Source: Penicillus capitatus (lineage: Eukaryota > Chlorophyta). Taken from it: 64,000 bases of DNA. The stretch lies in assembly GCA_965649825.1 (NCBI GenBank), contig OZ287694.1, positions 1,240,001 to 1,304,000 on the forward strand, given 5' to 3'. The notes beneath the pieces were generated by a model that saw nothing but the letters and a program-made list of their open reading frames with translations, was not told the origin of the DNA and made no database searches. The position numbers were made by a program, and so were the translations under genes. Below are positions 31,646-43,580 of the stretch, one piece after another. Numbering within the stretch: position 1 is the first letter of the stretch; each line of letters begins with the position of its first letter.

Positions 31646-34600
31646 ATGTATGCGTTTACACTGTCGCCATTTGTTACGCCGCATGTGGTTCGCATGCCTT
31701 GTGTCCCACAGCGGACAGTCCGTTTTTCCCCCGCACGAACACACATTTGGCAACGCGATGAACGTCGTGCCGTGATGACGCGTCGTTATCGCGCGGCGTT
31801 TCCGATCGTAAACGTCGCGACGTCGGGGGAGACGACGACAACGACGACGGTCAAAAGAGTCTACACTTTTAGCAAGAGCATCTCCGAAGGCAATGCCACG
31901 ATGAAGCAACTCGTCTGTCAACGCCTCAGTCTGAGACATGACTAAGACGTATGGTCGTAGTTGGGCGGCAAAGGCGCCAATTTGGCAGAAATGTCGGCGA
32001 TTGGACTGAGTGTCCCTCCCGGCTTCACCATCACCACCGAGGCATGCAATGCCTTTCACGAATCCGGTCAAGCGATCGCAGAGTATCTTGTTGATGTGAC
32101 AGGTGTCTCGTAGGACGCCAATTGCCTGATGGCTGTTGGGATGAGGTTCTGGAGGCATTGACCACGGTGGAGGCGGAGCTCGGCCTAAAATTCGGCGATA
32201 CCAAATCACCTCTCCTCCTGTCCGTTCGCTCAGGCGCCGCCGTTTCCATGCCCGGAATGATGGACACCGTAATCTCCGTCTTGATCCTAAGCCAGCCATG
32301 TGTGAGAGTGTGAGATGTTTTCTAGGTTTTGAACCTCGGCCTGAACGACACTGTGGTCCAGGGATTGGCAGCCAAAGCCGGAGAGCGTTTCGCCTACGAT
32401 GCCTACCGACGTTTCCTCGACATGTTCGGCAATGTGGTCATGAATGTACCCCATGCCAATTTTGAAGCCAAGATGGAAGAACTCAAAGCAGAAAAAGGGA
32501 TCGAAGTGGACACAGATCTCACAGCAGAAGATCTGAAAACACTCGTCCAGCAGTACAAACAAGTCTACATCGATGCAGGGACAATGTTCCCCGAAGATCC
32601 CTACGAACAACTGAAGGCATCGGTCTATGCCGTTTTTGATTCTTGGGAATCTCCCCGTTGCAAAGTCTATCGCACGGTCAATCAGTTGACAGGCTTTCGA
32701 GGAACGGCTGTCAATGTCCAAACGATGGCTTTTGGCAACATGGGTGACACCTCTGCCACGGGAGTGCTGTTCACCCGAAATCCGGCAACGGGAGAGAACC
32801 TCCTGTACGGGGAATACCTCGTCAATGCGCAGGGCGAGGATGTCGTGGCTGGCATCCGAACGCCGCTGCAGATCGAACAGATGAAACAAGATATGCCAGA
32901 TTTGTACGACCAGATTGTTAAGAATTGTGATATTCTGGAGAACCATTACAAAGAGATGATGGTACGCCTAAGTGTATTGGAATGCATGTGATCTGTGTGG
33001 ATTGTCTGGCAGGATATTGAATTTACGATTCAGGAAGGGAAGCTTTTTCTTTTGCAATGCCGGACGGGAAAACGAACGGGCCAAGCCGCCTTGCGCATTG
33101 CTATTGAGCTCGTCGATGAAGGTCCACGTCACACATCACTCTTTTGCTTCACATGAAAGGGATGGTGCTTCAGGCATGATTGGACCTCAGGAAGCTGTCC
33201 AGAAGGTGGAGCCAACACACCTGGATCAATTACTCCATCCGCAGTTTGAAGACGAGAAAGCTTACAAGAACGATGTCATTGCCAAAGGGCTTCCGGCCTC
33301 TCCTGGCGCCTCCGTTGGACAGATCGTGTTCACGGCTGAGAAGGCAGAGACGATGCATGCCGCAGGGGCCGATGTGATTCTGGTGCGAAAGGAGACGTCT
33401 CCCGAAGACGTCAAAGGAATGTTCTCCTCGGCAGGAGTGCTGACACAGCTGGGAGGTATGACATCTCACGCAGCTGTCGTGGCTAGAGGCTGGGGTAAGA
33501 CTTGCGTGACCGGCTGCTCGGCGCTGCAGATCGAAGAGAAGGATGGATTCTTGCGCTGCAATGGCCACGAATTGCACGAAGGCGATTTCATTTCGCTCAA
33601 CGGATCGACCGGCGAAGTGATTCTGGGCAAACAGCCGCTCAAAGCTCCTGAGCTCTCGGGCAATTTGGGACGACTGATGTCGTGGGCAGACGATTTTCGA
33701 ACCATGGGTGTTATGGCCAATGCCGATACGCCAGACGACGCACGAACCGCTCGAGAAAACGGCGCCCAAGGCATTGGACTGTGCCGTACAGAACACATGT
33801 TTTTCGCTTCGGAGGCCAGAATCATTGCGATGCGTAAAATGATCGTCGCCCAGTCTCCCGAAGCACGTCAAGCAGCACTCGATGAGCTCTTGCCTTTTCA
33901 GCGATCCGATTTCGAAGGCATCTTTCGGGAAATGGACGGCCTCCCTGTGGTCGTCCGTCTCTTGGATCCACCCCTCCACGAGTTCCTTCCTCCCGGAGAG
34001 CACGACGAAATGGTGCAGCAGTTGGTGAATCAGACCGGCATCGATGAGAAAGCCATCGAAGAGACGGTGGATCGTTTGGAGGAACTCAATCCTATGCTCG
34101 GATTCCGAGGCTGTCGTCTGGCCATCATGTATCCAGAAATTGCGTCCATGCAGGCACGTGCCATTATCGAGGCAGCCGTTCGGGTGACGCAGGAAGGCAA
34201 GAAGGTCTTCCCCAAAATCATGGTCCCTCTGGTCGGTACCTCCGCCGAACTCATCAATCAATCCAAACTCATCCGCTCTGTCGCCGATGCTGTTCTGGAG
34301 GAAGCTAACGTGAAGCTGATGTACAACGTGGGCACGATGATCGAAGTTCCGCGTGCCTGTCTCGTGGCAGACAAGATCGCCGAGACGGCCGATTTCTTCT
34401 CGTTCGGTACCAATGACTTGACGCAGATGTCGTTTGGCTATTCCCGAGACGACATCGGCAAATTCCTTCCCATCTATCTCGACAGAGGCATCCTCCAGGT
34501 GGATCCCTTCGAGGTGCTCGACACCGAAGGCGTCGGACAGCTGATCGATATGGCGGTGGCGAAGGGCCGCTCGGTCAAGAGCGACCTAAACATCGGCCTC

Positions 34601-34732
34601 TGCGGCGAACAGGGAGGCGAAGCACGTTCCGTTCAGTTTGTGAATTCGGTCGGTCTCGATTACGTTTCCTGTTCTCCTTTCCGTGTGCCCATTGCCCGTC
34701 TGGCTGCAGCACAGGCTGCGGTTAAGAAATGA
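31646..34732 (+). CDS. PPDK: Pyruvate, phosphate dikinase
   Basis: Exons 31646-31912, 31961-32066, 32114-32268, 32326-32961, 33013-33121 and 33174-34732 give 943 aa. PPDK interconverts pyruvate, ATP and Pi with PEP, AMP and PPi. The ATP-grasp region [20 protein letters not shown] and [16 protein letters not shown], the phospho-His loop [20 protein letters not shown], and the PEP/pyruvate domain ([41 protein letters not shown]) are complete. About 60-75 residues precede the conserved core; they contain hydrophobic and Thr/Arg-rich stretches and might be a targeting sequence, or translation may start at the ATG at 31775. The last exon is 1,559 nt with no intron. Confidence 0.96.
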
Positions 34733-34863
34733 GATCGATCGTATGAGATTTGTGTGGGATGGGGGATGCAACGGCGGCTTAATTGTTGGTAAGAAGATGG
34801 ACACAGTGGCGGCGGGAAAACCTTTACATGAAAAATACGTCCGCCGTTCTAAGAACTCATGTT

Positions 34864-35217
34864 TTATGGTTGATCGATGACCATGGCTTTTCGCAAAATA
34901 CTGCCAACAGTGTCACTCGGCTGCGCTCCAACGGATATCCATTTCTTGATCGCTGGGGCATTGAGATTGGTCTCCTTCTTCAGAGGATCGTGCCAACCCA
35001 GGTACTCCAGCACGTCTGTCTCTCGAGGGGCGCGAGAGTCCACGGCGACAATGCGATAGAAGGGACGCTTTTTTCGACCAAATCGCGAGAGCCGAATCCG
35101 AACGCGATCTTCGACGAGGAGGTCCTGTCGACTGGCGACGGCGGCGTGGCGCTGGGCCGTTAGGCAAGACGTCGAGGCGACGGAAGATTTGAACGCCAGA
35201 GATGGCATCGTCGTCAT
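34864..35217 (-). CDS. MRPS16: Mitochondrial (or plastid) ribosomal protein bS16
   Basis: A single exon of 117 codons. The S16 core is clear: VRIRLSRFGRKKRPFYRIVA, DSRAPRETDVLEYLGWHDP and IKKWISVGAQPSDTVGSIL. About 35 residues rich in Ser, Ala and Arg precede the core and look like an organelle presequence, starting at the ATG at 35217. It is a small-subunit protein of an organellar ribosome. It converges with PPDK, with 131 bp between stops. Confidence 0.92.
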   Translation of the reverse strand: MTTMPSLAFKSSVASTSCLTAQRHAAVASRQDLLVEDRVRIRLSRFGRKKRPFYRIVAVDSRAPRETDVLEYLGWHDPLKKETNLNAPAIKKWISVGAQPSDTVGSILRKAMVIDQP

Positions 35218-36024
35218 CGTTGTTCTTGTTGTCGACCCTAGGTTGATAGAACGGTGCGCGCACCGGGTAATGCCTTTGAAACACAGGCCGAGACGACAGG
35301 CGGTTCGACCAATTCACTGTATGGAAAATGAAAAATCCTCAATGCCGTGTTTGTCACGTCGCCCCACTCCAATGCCCCTTCTATCGTGTGACCTCGTTGC
35401 CTTGCAGGGCCAGAAGAACCCGGGGGCGCACAGCCGAACGGTCTATGTGGCATAGTAAAAAGCACTGGACAGCTAACAGCCGAAACTCGCGTGCCTTCCA
35501 ACGGCTACATGAAACGCATATGGTACGTCGGGAGCCCGCTCATGCGCCTGGCTGAACTGCCGCTGTTCGGCATAAACTGTATAGGAAGAGGTTATTCGGC
35601 TGGTTGCACCTCAAGGCTGGAGGTGGCTGTTTCTTGCAAGCATCTGTTTCTTCACAGTATGAGATCACCTTCATCGAGGTGGACCGAGAGCTATGGATTC
35701 GTCATGCGTAATAAGCAGTTATAGAATGAAGGACTGCACGTCGACGACGAGAGACCGATTATGTAATGTTCTGTAGAAGCGCATACGTTTCGATAAAAAA
35801 GACGTCGCCGAGACGAGATGATGCGCATGTCTGTGGCTTTTTGTTTGACAAAGACACCATACCAGGCAGGCAGCATCAAAGGTGCACTTCTCACATGATC
35901 ATCACCGTTTTGAACAGAGATCAAGGCATGCCCACATTGATGGAACTCCTGTGAGGGCTGCTTCCGTGGACAGTCCAGTGCAGCAGCTTGTTGTGGAAAG
36001 AGATGGAATGATGGCGGCTGTTCT
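35218..36024. other. Gene-poor stretch, bS16 to fusion gene B
   Basis: About 800 bp with only short, mutually overlapping frames on both strands that resemble no family. It contains the bS16 promoter at its left end and the 3' region of fusion gene B at its right end. Confidence 0.45.
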
Positions 36025-37350
36025 CTACTGATTCATATGCTTGAGGAAGGCTTCCTCGTGCTGAGGTGCTCCCGAAGCCGGATACTGTGAGGTATCGTAG
36101 TGCGGATCGTAGTGCGTTGTCATTGAGGGACGGCGCAACATGGCAGCACGTCCCCTCTTCATCTCTTTGGGTTTTCGATTGTTGAAAAAATTGCACAGAC
36201 GCTCCTTCGTCACATTATAGTCCTGACAGAACTTCATGCGCTCCTCCCAAGTCAGCGCCGTGATCGACCATCCCGCTTTCTCGGCAAGTTCTGTCATGGC
36301 CGCCACTTGATCTTCGGAGAAACGCTCGCGGGCGCGTTTTCTGCCTGTGTCTTCTTCTTGTTTGCGTGTCGTGGGGATGTCGTACTTCTGACGACGGGAA
36401 CGGGCGTTATCGTAAGCAGTGTACTTAGCAGCTGACCCTCGCACTGACTCTACCGGATACTTATGTGTATTGATTTGCAGTTTGTTAATCCTAAGAGCGT
36501 CAGAGAGTGAGCACACAGCGTTCGTTATGTATGAACAGATCTTACGCTGCCTGGCCGAGGTCAAACCCACACACATCCGACAATCGTACCAGATTTAACA
36601 GTACCTAAACATCACACATCTCACTCTTCCTTCTTGGATCATATGCCTCAGCATCCCGTACATCTGCCAGTTCTTCGGCAACGTGACTCTTCTCATCGTC
36701 TGAGAAATCTACACAGCATCACACGTGTCATGGATAACAAGGATGGAGGCAGATCGGCAAACCTGGCAGTCCCCTCTCTACTTCGCCTCTCCACTGAAAG
36801 ATCTCCGACAATTCGCCCACCTCTGCCATCTGCCGTCAAATCACACATGTCACACATTTTAACGTGGTTATAGATGTGACCAGTGCACAGAGGAGGTTTC
36901 GTGGTGTGTGATATTTATCCCAATCGCGCTCGTGCGTAAAATGCTGCATGGCTGCGCGGAGGTCTTCCAGTGTCAGTCCATTCATCACGACGGCCGGCTG
37001 CGTTCCCTGGCCATCCCCTATCCATCACAGCATTCCTCAACAAAACTATTTCCCCTTTTGATGCACCTATATTAGGAATGGGCAGTGCATCCTGTACCAA
37101 AATGGACGCATTCGACATCGGCGTCCCTTTCCATTGCCACATAAAGACAGGAGCAGGATCTTGACTTTCTACCTTCGCCTTGGGGAGGCATCGACGTGGC
37201 ATATTGCGGATAGGCGTATTCGCTGGGGACAGGAAACTCTGTCGTTGCCGTCAGAAAAGCGCCAGAGGAAGGAGGCGTCCCTTCTGGCGTCTCGTCCGCA
37301 TGGCTCTCCTCCTTTACCGTCGTCGCGTCGTCGTTCTTCGCTTTCGACAT
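36025..37350 (-). CDS. dCTP pyrophosphatase fused to a homeodomain-like domain, copy B
   Basis: Exons 37173-37350, 36881-37017, 36763-36829, 36662-36708, 36546-36604 and 36025-36490 give 317 aa. It is a paralogue of the gene at 14758-16010, inverted and 20 kb away. Exons 3-5 have exactly the same lengths (67, 47, 59 nt) and all intron phases agree. The pyrophosphatase block (ERDWDKYHTPRNLLCALMAE, GELSEIFQWRGEVERGLP, EELADVLLNLV) and the homeodomain block (GRKRARERFSEDQVAAMTEL, RLCNFFNNRKPKEMKRG) are nearly identical to copy A, while the N-terminal 60 residues and the C-terminal tail differ strongly. Intron 1 is longer (155 nt) here; a small extra exon inside it cannot be excluded. Confidence 0.88.
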
Positions 37351-37609
37351 CTACCACGCACAACGTCGTTCATTTTGAGGCGCGTTTCTTTTCGCGTCCC
37401 TTTGTGCCATCGCCTCCGCCATCCAACAAAACGACGAAACCAACCCATTTTACACACCTGATGAGAATGGCGTTTTCTCCAATGGTTCAATTCACTCAAA
37501 ATGAAACAAACGACGCACAAGAGAAAAACCGAAAACGCAACAGGGTGAAAGACGATGACAGTTCATCAATATCAAATACAATCATCAAGACGCGGCGTTA
37601 CGTCACGAG

Positions 37610-39733
37610 ATGGCGACTGCGACACGACGGCTCTTCTCTACGCGATTGGCTCCATCTCTCATCGCACTTCGGCCGCTGCGCCAGACGACTGTCGTCCGTC
37701 CTCGGCTGAGACCCATCGCCACGATGGAAGGAGAAATCGATGCCTTGCTGCCGACCTCGGAAGAACGGGAAGGAGAAGAGGAATCAACGGATTCCGTCTC
37801 TACGGCCAATCCCAAAGCGACGTCGGAAGTTAAAAACATCAAACGGGCCAAAGCGTGGGCCCTGAGATCCGTCCTCAAAGGTAAGGACAAGAAGATGGCG
37901 TTTTGCACGGCATGAGGAAATGTCTCTCTCCCTGTGATGCAGTCTTTGTCATAAGAACCGAGCCAAACTATGCACAGCCATGGCAGATGCGCCCGCAACG
38001 CAGCGCCACGGGTTCTGCCTTTGTGGTCAATACGGAGAAACGCAAAATCATTACAAATGCCCATGTGGTATGCCCATGAGGTGAAGAGATGCTAGGGGGG
38101 AGAAATGCATGATCTAGGTGAGCAATGCCACTTCTGTCCATGTACGACGACCTGGCAATCCGAAGAAGTGGAAAGCGACGGTGCTGTGCGAGGCAAAGAG
38201 CTCAGATTTGGCACTGCTGACAGTGGAGGAGGATCTGTTCTGGCAAGATGACTTGAGGCCTGTAAAATTCGTGGATGTGCCCGATCTACAGGTGACCCAG
38301 TGCCATGTTCCGGCCATCGGATAAGCGTGTGTGTCTAGCATTCCATTTTCGTGGTGGGCTATCCGATGGGTGGCGATTCGTTGAGCATTACTAAAGGAAT
38401 TGTTTCCAGAATAACGATGACGCGTTACGTCGTCGCATCCAACAAATTGTTGGGTACGGTCTCTCGTAAGGCGAACACGAGAGCGATGGTGATATCGATG
38501 TGGGTGTAGGTATTCAAATCGATGCAGCGATTAATCCAGGGAACAGTGGAGGTCCTGCGTTCTCAGATCTGGAAGGAGGTCTCGTGGCAGGTGTCGCCTT
38601 TTCCAAAATCTCGTTGGCGGATAACGTGGGCTACATCATTCCCTGGCTCATCGTCGAGCATTTTCTTAAAGAGTACGATCACCATCAGACGTTTCGCGGA
38701 AGCTGCACCAGCGGCTTTCGTTTTCAAGACATGGAAAATACACATCTCAGAGCCTACCTCAAGGCACATCTATCTCTTCATGAAGAGTACCCACAGCGAC
38801 GCGGTCTTTTCAGGTTCCTGAGAATCGCTCTGGCTGTGTCGTTTTCAAAATCGATCCGCTGAGTCAAGCCAGCCAAGTTTTGCACGTCAACGATGTCGTG
38901 CTGGAGGTCGATGGTGTGCCGATCGCAGACGATGGCACAGTTCAGTTCCGTGATGATGAACGCGTGGATTTCTCACACATTATTCGCAAGAAGCATCTCG
39001 GAGATGCCATCGAATTGCGTGTTCTTCGAGATGGACAGGAGAAACTGTTGAGCTATGAATTGGGTCAGCTCCGTCCGTTGGTTCCGGTCCTGCATGGACT
39101 GGACTGTATGCCATCCTATTTCATTGTGGGCGGACTGGTGTTCGTTCCTCTGTCCATTCCATTTTTGGAACACGCTTTCGGTGCGAGAAAGTGGAGGCAG
39201 ATGAGTCCAGTGCCCATTCTTGCCATGATACCAGAATTCAGAGGGTTCCCAGATGAACAAGTAAAGATCGCCGCCAGGCCTTTCCCGTTGCACCATGGTG
39301 TGCTGTATCAGATTGTTGTTTTGGTTCAAGTCTTGGCGTCTGAATTGAATTTCGGCTACAATTTCTCAACCATTCGATGTCACACTTTCAACGGCATCAC
39401 TTTGCGGAACCTCAAACATTTGGCGGAGTTGGTCGACAGCTGTACGGACAAGTTCGTTGCCTATCGATCTTTAAAGAGATTGGCGATGGGTGTTGTGGTA
39501 ACGGCAGATACTTGATCTTTGGTTTGGAGAGTGGCAAGTCGGTGATCTTGGAGAGAGAGCAGACAATTTCTGAAGGGCCCAATATTCTCAAAGACCATGC
39601 CATTGCGTTCGATCGGTCGTCCGATATTTCTCTACCTCCGGGATCGTCGTCCGGGAATGGCTCCAGATTGGGTGGAATGATGAAGATGGAATTGATGGAA
39701 CCTCAGAAACCAGAAGACGAAGTGCAGAATTAG
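37610..39733 (+). CDS. Deg/HtrA-type serine protease (Deg9-like)
   Basis: Exons 37610-37880, 37943-38067, 38118-38291, 38339-38453, 38510-38763, 38814-39260, 39312-39451 and 39508-39733 give 583 aa, close to plant Deg9 (about 590). The catalytic triad is His in IITNAHVVSNA, Asp in AKSSDLALLTV and Ser in NPGNSGGPAF. A PDZ domain follows (LHVNDVVLEVDGVPIADDGT) and then the Deg9-specific C-terminal region (PSYFIVGGLVFVPLSIPFL, LVQVLASELNFGYN, LRNLKHLAELVDSC, KSVILEREQTISEGPNIL). The first 35 residues resemble a mitochondrial presequence; plant Deg9 is nuclear, so location is open. The intron at 38764-38813 has a GC donor. Confidence 0.92.
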
Positions 39734-42062
39734 GATGAGATGCGCCACGACGAAATGGCCTTCGTTAGCCAAGCCTTAAGTGGCATGGATTCTTGAGGAT
39801 AACAAGTGCAAGTGGCGAGTGCTAAAGAGGTGACATTTATGTCCCAAAGATTTGTAAGTTTTCTCGCATTCGATAATGGACATTCCACAAACCCACTCCA
39901 AAACAACGCTCGGATGACGCTTTGCACGACCCGATCCAAAATATGAAGTCATTTGGCATGATACCAGGGAGATTGCTCTTCATGGTCGTCCATGATCGAA
40001 TTCTGTAGACGTCATGGGTCCCTGATCGCGATGCTGGGAGTACAGAACCACAGACTCGTTTTGATGACCTGTCCGTGCAGAGATGCACTTCGAATCTGCA
40101 GAGAAATGCTTTCTCTCCAATCTTTACGTCTTTATCTGTCTTCATGGTTGGAATAACAATCCACTGCCTTTATCGCCTACATCCCTTCCCTCCGCACAAC
40201 GCGGGCACAAGTAAAAACACTCCGGATGTTTGCGTCGGGAACACAGATCCTTGTAACTAGAGTACAAAAGGCGGCCGTCTTTCGCACAGTCTAGCTTTTA
40301 CGACACATTCTTGCCGTTCCGCCACCAAATAAGCTCCAGGAAGAATGTCGGCCGATTCGTCTCTGCGCGACCTGAGCAGTCAGTTTTACGTCGGGCATTG
40401 TTGTTGACGTCATTCGTCGATACCGGACGCTTTGGCTTAAATTCGGATTAAATCTGAACTTGTTTAAAAGAAAATAGTTTCGACATGCAATTCAGTGTAA
40501 ACGAATGCATTTCTGATCCAGCGCGAGAGTAGCGTCATAAGCCGCAAACGCGTTTTTATCCCATGTTATAAGCCAAAATGTCAAAAACAGCTTCCTACGG
40601 CAGATTGGTGTGGACATAACAACAACCTTTAGAGCAGAAGGCGTCAACGTGGTAGGCAAAATTCTTCGCGAAGCGTAGTTGGTTAGTGGCGGTGGATTGC
40701 CAGAGCCTTCGACGAAGTCGTCAAGGGTGCAAGATGCGCTACGGAGAAAGTCGTCAAAAAAGCGTCGGCGAAGTCGTCACCGGTGGGCATACGATGGGGT
40801 CGGCAACTTCGCGACTGTGGGGATCGACCCGAATGCGGATGGTGCAGTTGGACCAGTTCGAGAAGTACGACCGCGGGGGTTCGATTCCTGCGCCGGACTC
40901 AGAGGAGGGTGTCCCATCAGAGTTGACCCGGTTGAGTCTGGCAAGCCCGCGCCGAGTTGGATGGGTTACGGCGGGGAAAGGACAACGTCGCGCTAAGTTC
41001 GGGGGCCGACGATAGGGTCACCACCCGGACAAAAACTTTTGTCGACTTCCCCTTTAACCTCTTTAGCCGACGAAAACGCGACTTTTTTCTCGGACCCGAG
41101 GTTCTGACGTGTCTACTAATGTTTTTTGATAATGGTCACTGACGGTGACTTTTGTCTACCTAGGAGTCAGTTCTATCTGCCCTTTGACCGAGCACAAGCA
41201 CTAGAGAAGCTGTTATCGTGTTTGCGTATAAAGATGTCGCATCGGCCATCTCCACTTCGCCAAACGAAAGCGATCTGAGCTTAGGACAACGCGTCTCGCG
41301 GTAAAGGACATACGATTTGAGCCGGATAACCCGTCGAATACTAGGATCTGATGTTAAAGATGTTATGGAGCGGTTTAGTATTAAAGAAATCGTCAACATT
41401 TTCCTTACACCAGATACAATGAATAAGCGACACGCCTCTAGCAGTGTCTTCGTGTGTCGATGTTCTACTAACGCTTTTCAATCCCGATTCAAATGGAAGG
41501 CGATTTCGTGACAGGAACCAACCTCTTGACGAGAGGGAGAGGTTGACCTAGGATAGACTTGGGTATGGTTGTCCTGCATACAGCAGAAGTAAAATACTAG
41601 AAGAATGATAACCAACCAGAACGAGTAGTCAGGTGATAAAAACAACTAGGCCCACTTTCAGACAACAGAGCTCGCTCGGTCTTGTTCAAATTCGCCCGCC
41701 AGCTAACAAACAAATGAGGTACCAATAAAGAACGTATCCATCAGTGCACACCCATCCCCCATAAGACATCTTCGTCATCAAGCAATCCCCGTTCCCTGAA
41801 CCATCATTCACAGGCCTCATAAACGCTGTCTCGGATAGAGTTCTTTCGAAAGACAGGTGTTTGTCTTTATGGAGGTGATGTTTGTTTTTCGACGATACTT
41901 TCCATCTCTGGCAACGAATCCACAATTCTGTCGAGAACTTAATAGAAAACTGTGCTGCTGCGAGCCATTTCTAAATCAGAAAAAAACATTCTGCGGAACA
42001 TGGCTACAATTAAATGGACCGTTGATATTGTCCGTCCGTCGATCAGTCACTGGGTCAGTCCG
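39734..42062. other. Gene-poor region
   Basis: About 2.3 kb with no supportable gene. It is more AT-rich in parts (40440-40630, 41040-41450) than the coding regions. At 40715-40779 the nonamer AAGTCGTCA occurs three times (40715, 40748, 40771) inside two overlapping open frames of about 105 codons (40679-41015). A T-arm-like element GGTTCGATTCC lies at about 40888-40898 without a matching tRNA body. It could be a decayed gene or mobile element. Confidence 0.45.
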
Positions 42063-43185
42063 TCAGATGGGAAAACGAATCTTCGACTTTGCTTTGCGTG
42101 TCGTCTTCTTTTCGGTTGGTGGAAATTGAACGTGGATTTCTTGTGCAGATGATGTGCTTGGTTGAGTCGAGCCAGGCGGGAGAGGAACATGAGAAATAGG
42201 TAGTGGCGGCTGAACCTGCGACACATCACTCATATCACACCAAGCACACGTCACATCATCCGGCCATCACTTGGAAGAGGGGTTCAGGCCGATAAGGCGT
42301 GTGGGATACCATAGGCGGTGGCGGCGCCATCGGCATCGAATAGAAGACATCGGGATTGTGAGGCATCGGTGGTGGCGGTAGAAACGGCGCGTTGATAGAA
42401 TCGACCTGTTCTTCTTTTTTCGTCGTCTCTTTCGTATTAGTTCCGCGACGTCGGCGCATCATCCAACAACATCCAATGCATGTGGCTAAGGCGACTGCTG
42501 CCAGTCCCACGCAGACAGCGCTCAGAATCAGAATGAGATCTTTTTTGTTATCGCCCTCGACGCACACTGCCGATATGGATCACAGTGAGGGAAGCTGAGG
42601 GGAAGCAGATGGCGGTACCTTGGTACTCAAAGTCGACAGACGCCGTAGAGCGGTTTGGATCAATATTCATGAGCATCAAGCACCAGTCTTGCACATCGTG
42701 CAAATCGGCAGTGTGCTTACAGCTCTTGTCAACACAGTAGCTTCCCGGAATGATGACTCCCTTGGAGATCAATCCGTATCTCCCGCGGCTCTACGTCACA
42801 TCACAGCACTTAAGAATCGTCGTCATTGGCCGTTTCATCATCGTGCCTGGTATGCCTCTCGATCGATGACAAAAGCTTCGAGCAAGGCACTTGACTTGTA
42901 GCTGTAGTGAATGCATCTGGGTGTCGATGTCAAATCAGCGGCACCACAGGAAAGGACCGCTTTTAAGGTGTCAATCTCGGCATGCTGTCCTGTGAGAAGG
43001 CGTACGGTTTCTGCGTCTTTGTATCCCAGACTACAGCAGCATATTAGATAGGCTGGGCAAGGCATAAGCTGTTACGCGTTAACAAGGTCGTCTTCGAGGG
43101 CCGAAACGGACATGGCAGCGTGACATGACGACACGAAGAACAAAAGTGTGATCAGAAACGCAACGTTACAGACGGGGCCGCGCAT
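42063..43185 (-). CDS. Novel type I membrane protein with Cys-containing ectodomain, paralogue 1
   Basis: Exons 43112-43185, 42847-43030, 42619-42790, 42271-42566 and 42063-42215 give 292 aa. A signal peptide (NVAFLITLLFFVSSCHAA) starts the protein. The ectodomain of about 140 residues has paired Cys (SYCVDKSCKH, QDWCLML), followed by a single membrane span with several Cys (LILILSAVCVGLAAVALATC), a stop-transfer run of Arg and a Pro-rich cytoplasmic tail with poly-Pro motifs. The intron at 42791-42846 has a GC donor. It shares ectodomain motif, first three intron phases and topology with the gene at 45943-46951. The first intron (81 nt) boundary is less certain. No known family recognised. 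Confidence 0.75.
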
Positions 43186-43580
43186 CGAGCCGTGTTGTCG
43201 GAATTCGTAGAAAGTCTAAACGGGTCGTCCGTCGCCACAAGTACCGTCAGAGCAAACGGCTTGGCGATTATAGAAGCGCAAAAGAGAAGTCCGTCAATGC
43301 ACCGCTGGAGACAAGGCAGAGGGGAGAATAGGAGGAAGACGCTACAAACGTTCGTCGAAGTGGATGATGACGATGATGACGATGATGAGGAGATGACACG
43401 ACTCGTCAGCATGTGGACGGGATCCATCGGAGAAAGAACAGAAACAGATCAGCGAAATCTGACGTCTTTGATACCATAACCTCGATGACAGGTGATTGCA
43501 AGGCCTCGTGTCGAGATAGGAGCATCGACGATGGCCTGGTGATGAAAGCGGATGATGATTTCGAGTGTGGATAATGACGT
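43186..43580. other. Divergent intergenic region with GAT repeat
   Basis: This 395-bp stretch separates two divergent membrane-protein genes. It contains a GATGAC/GATGAT microsatellite (about 43360-43395) that would encode a run of Asp in one frame; the frame holding it has no other protein-like feature and I do not call it a gene. Confidence 0.45.

Noticed and set aside
35238-35501. 87-codon minus-strand frame near bS16
   Set aside because: No family resemblance, no presequence or domain, and several overlapping frames of similar length exist on the other strand.
39452-39515. Frameshift in the Deg9-like gene after CTDK
   Set aside because: A donor two bases upstream of the obvious one (AA|GTTCG at 39452) gives a 56-nt intron and restores the conserved frame exactly.
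40876-40915. tRNA T-arm-like GGTTCGATTCC string
   Set aside because: No matching acceptor stem, D-arm or anticodon stem could be folded around it on either strand.
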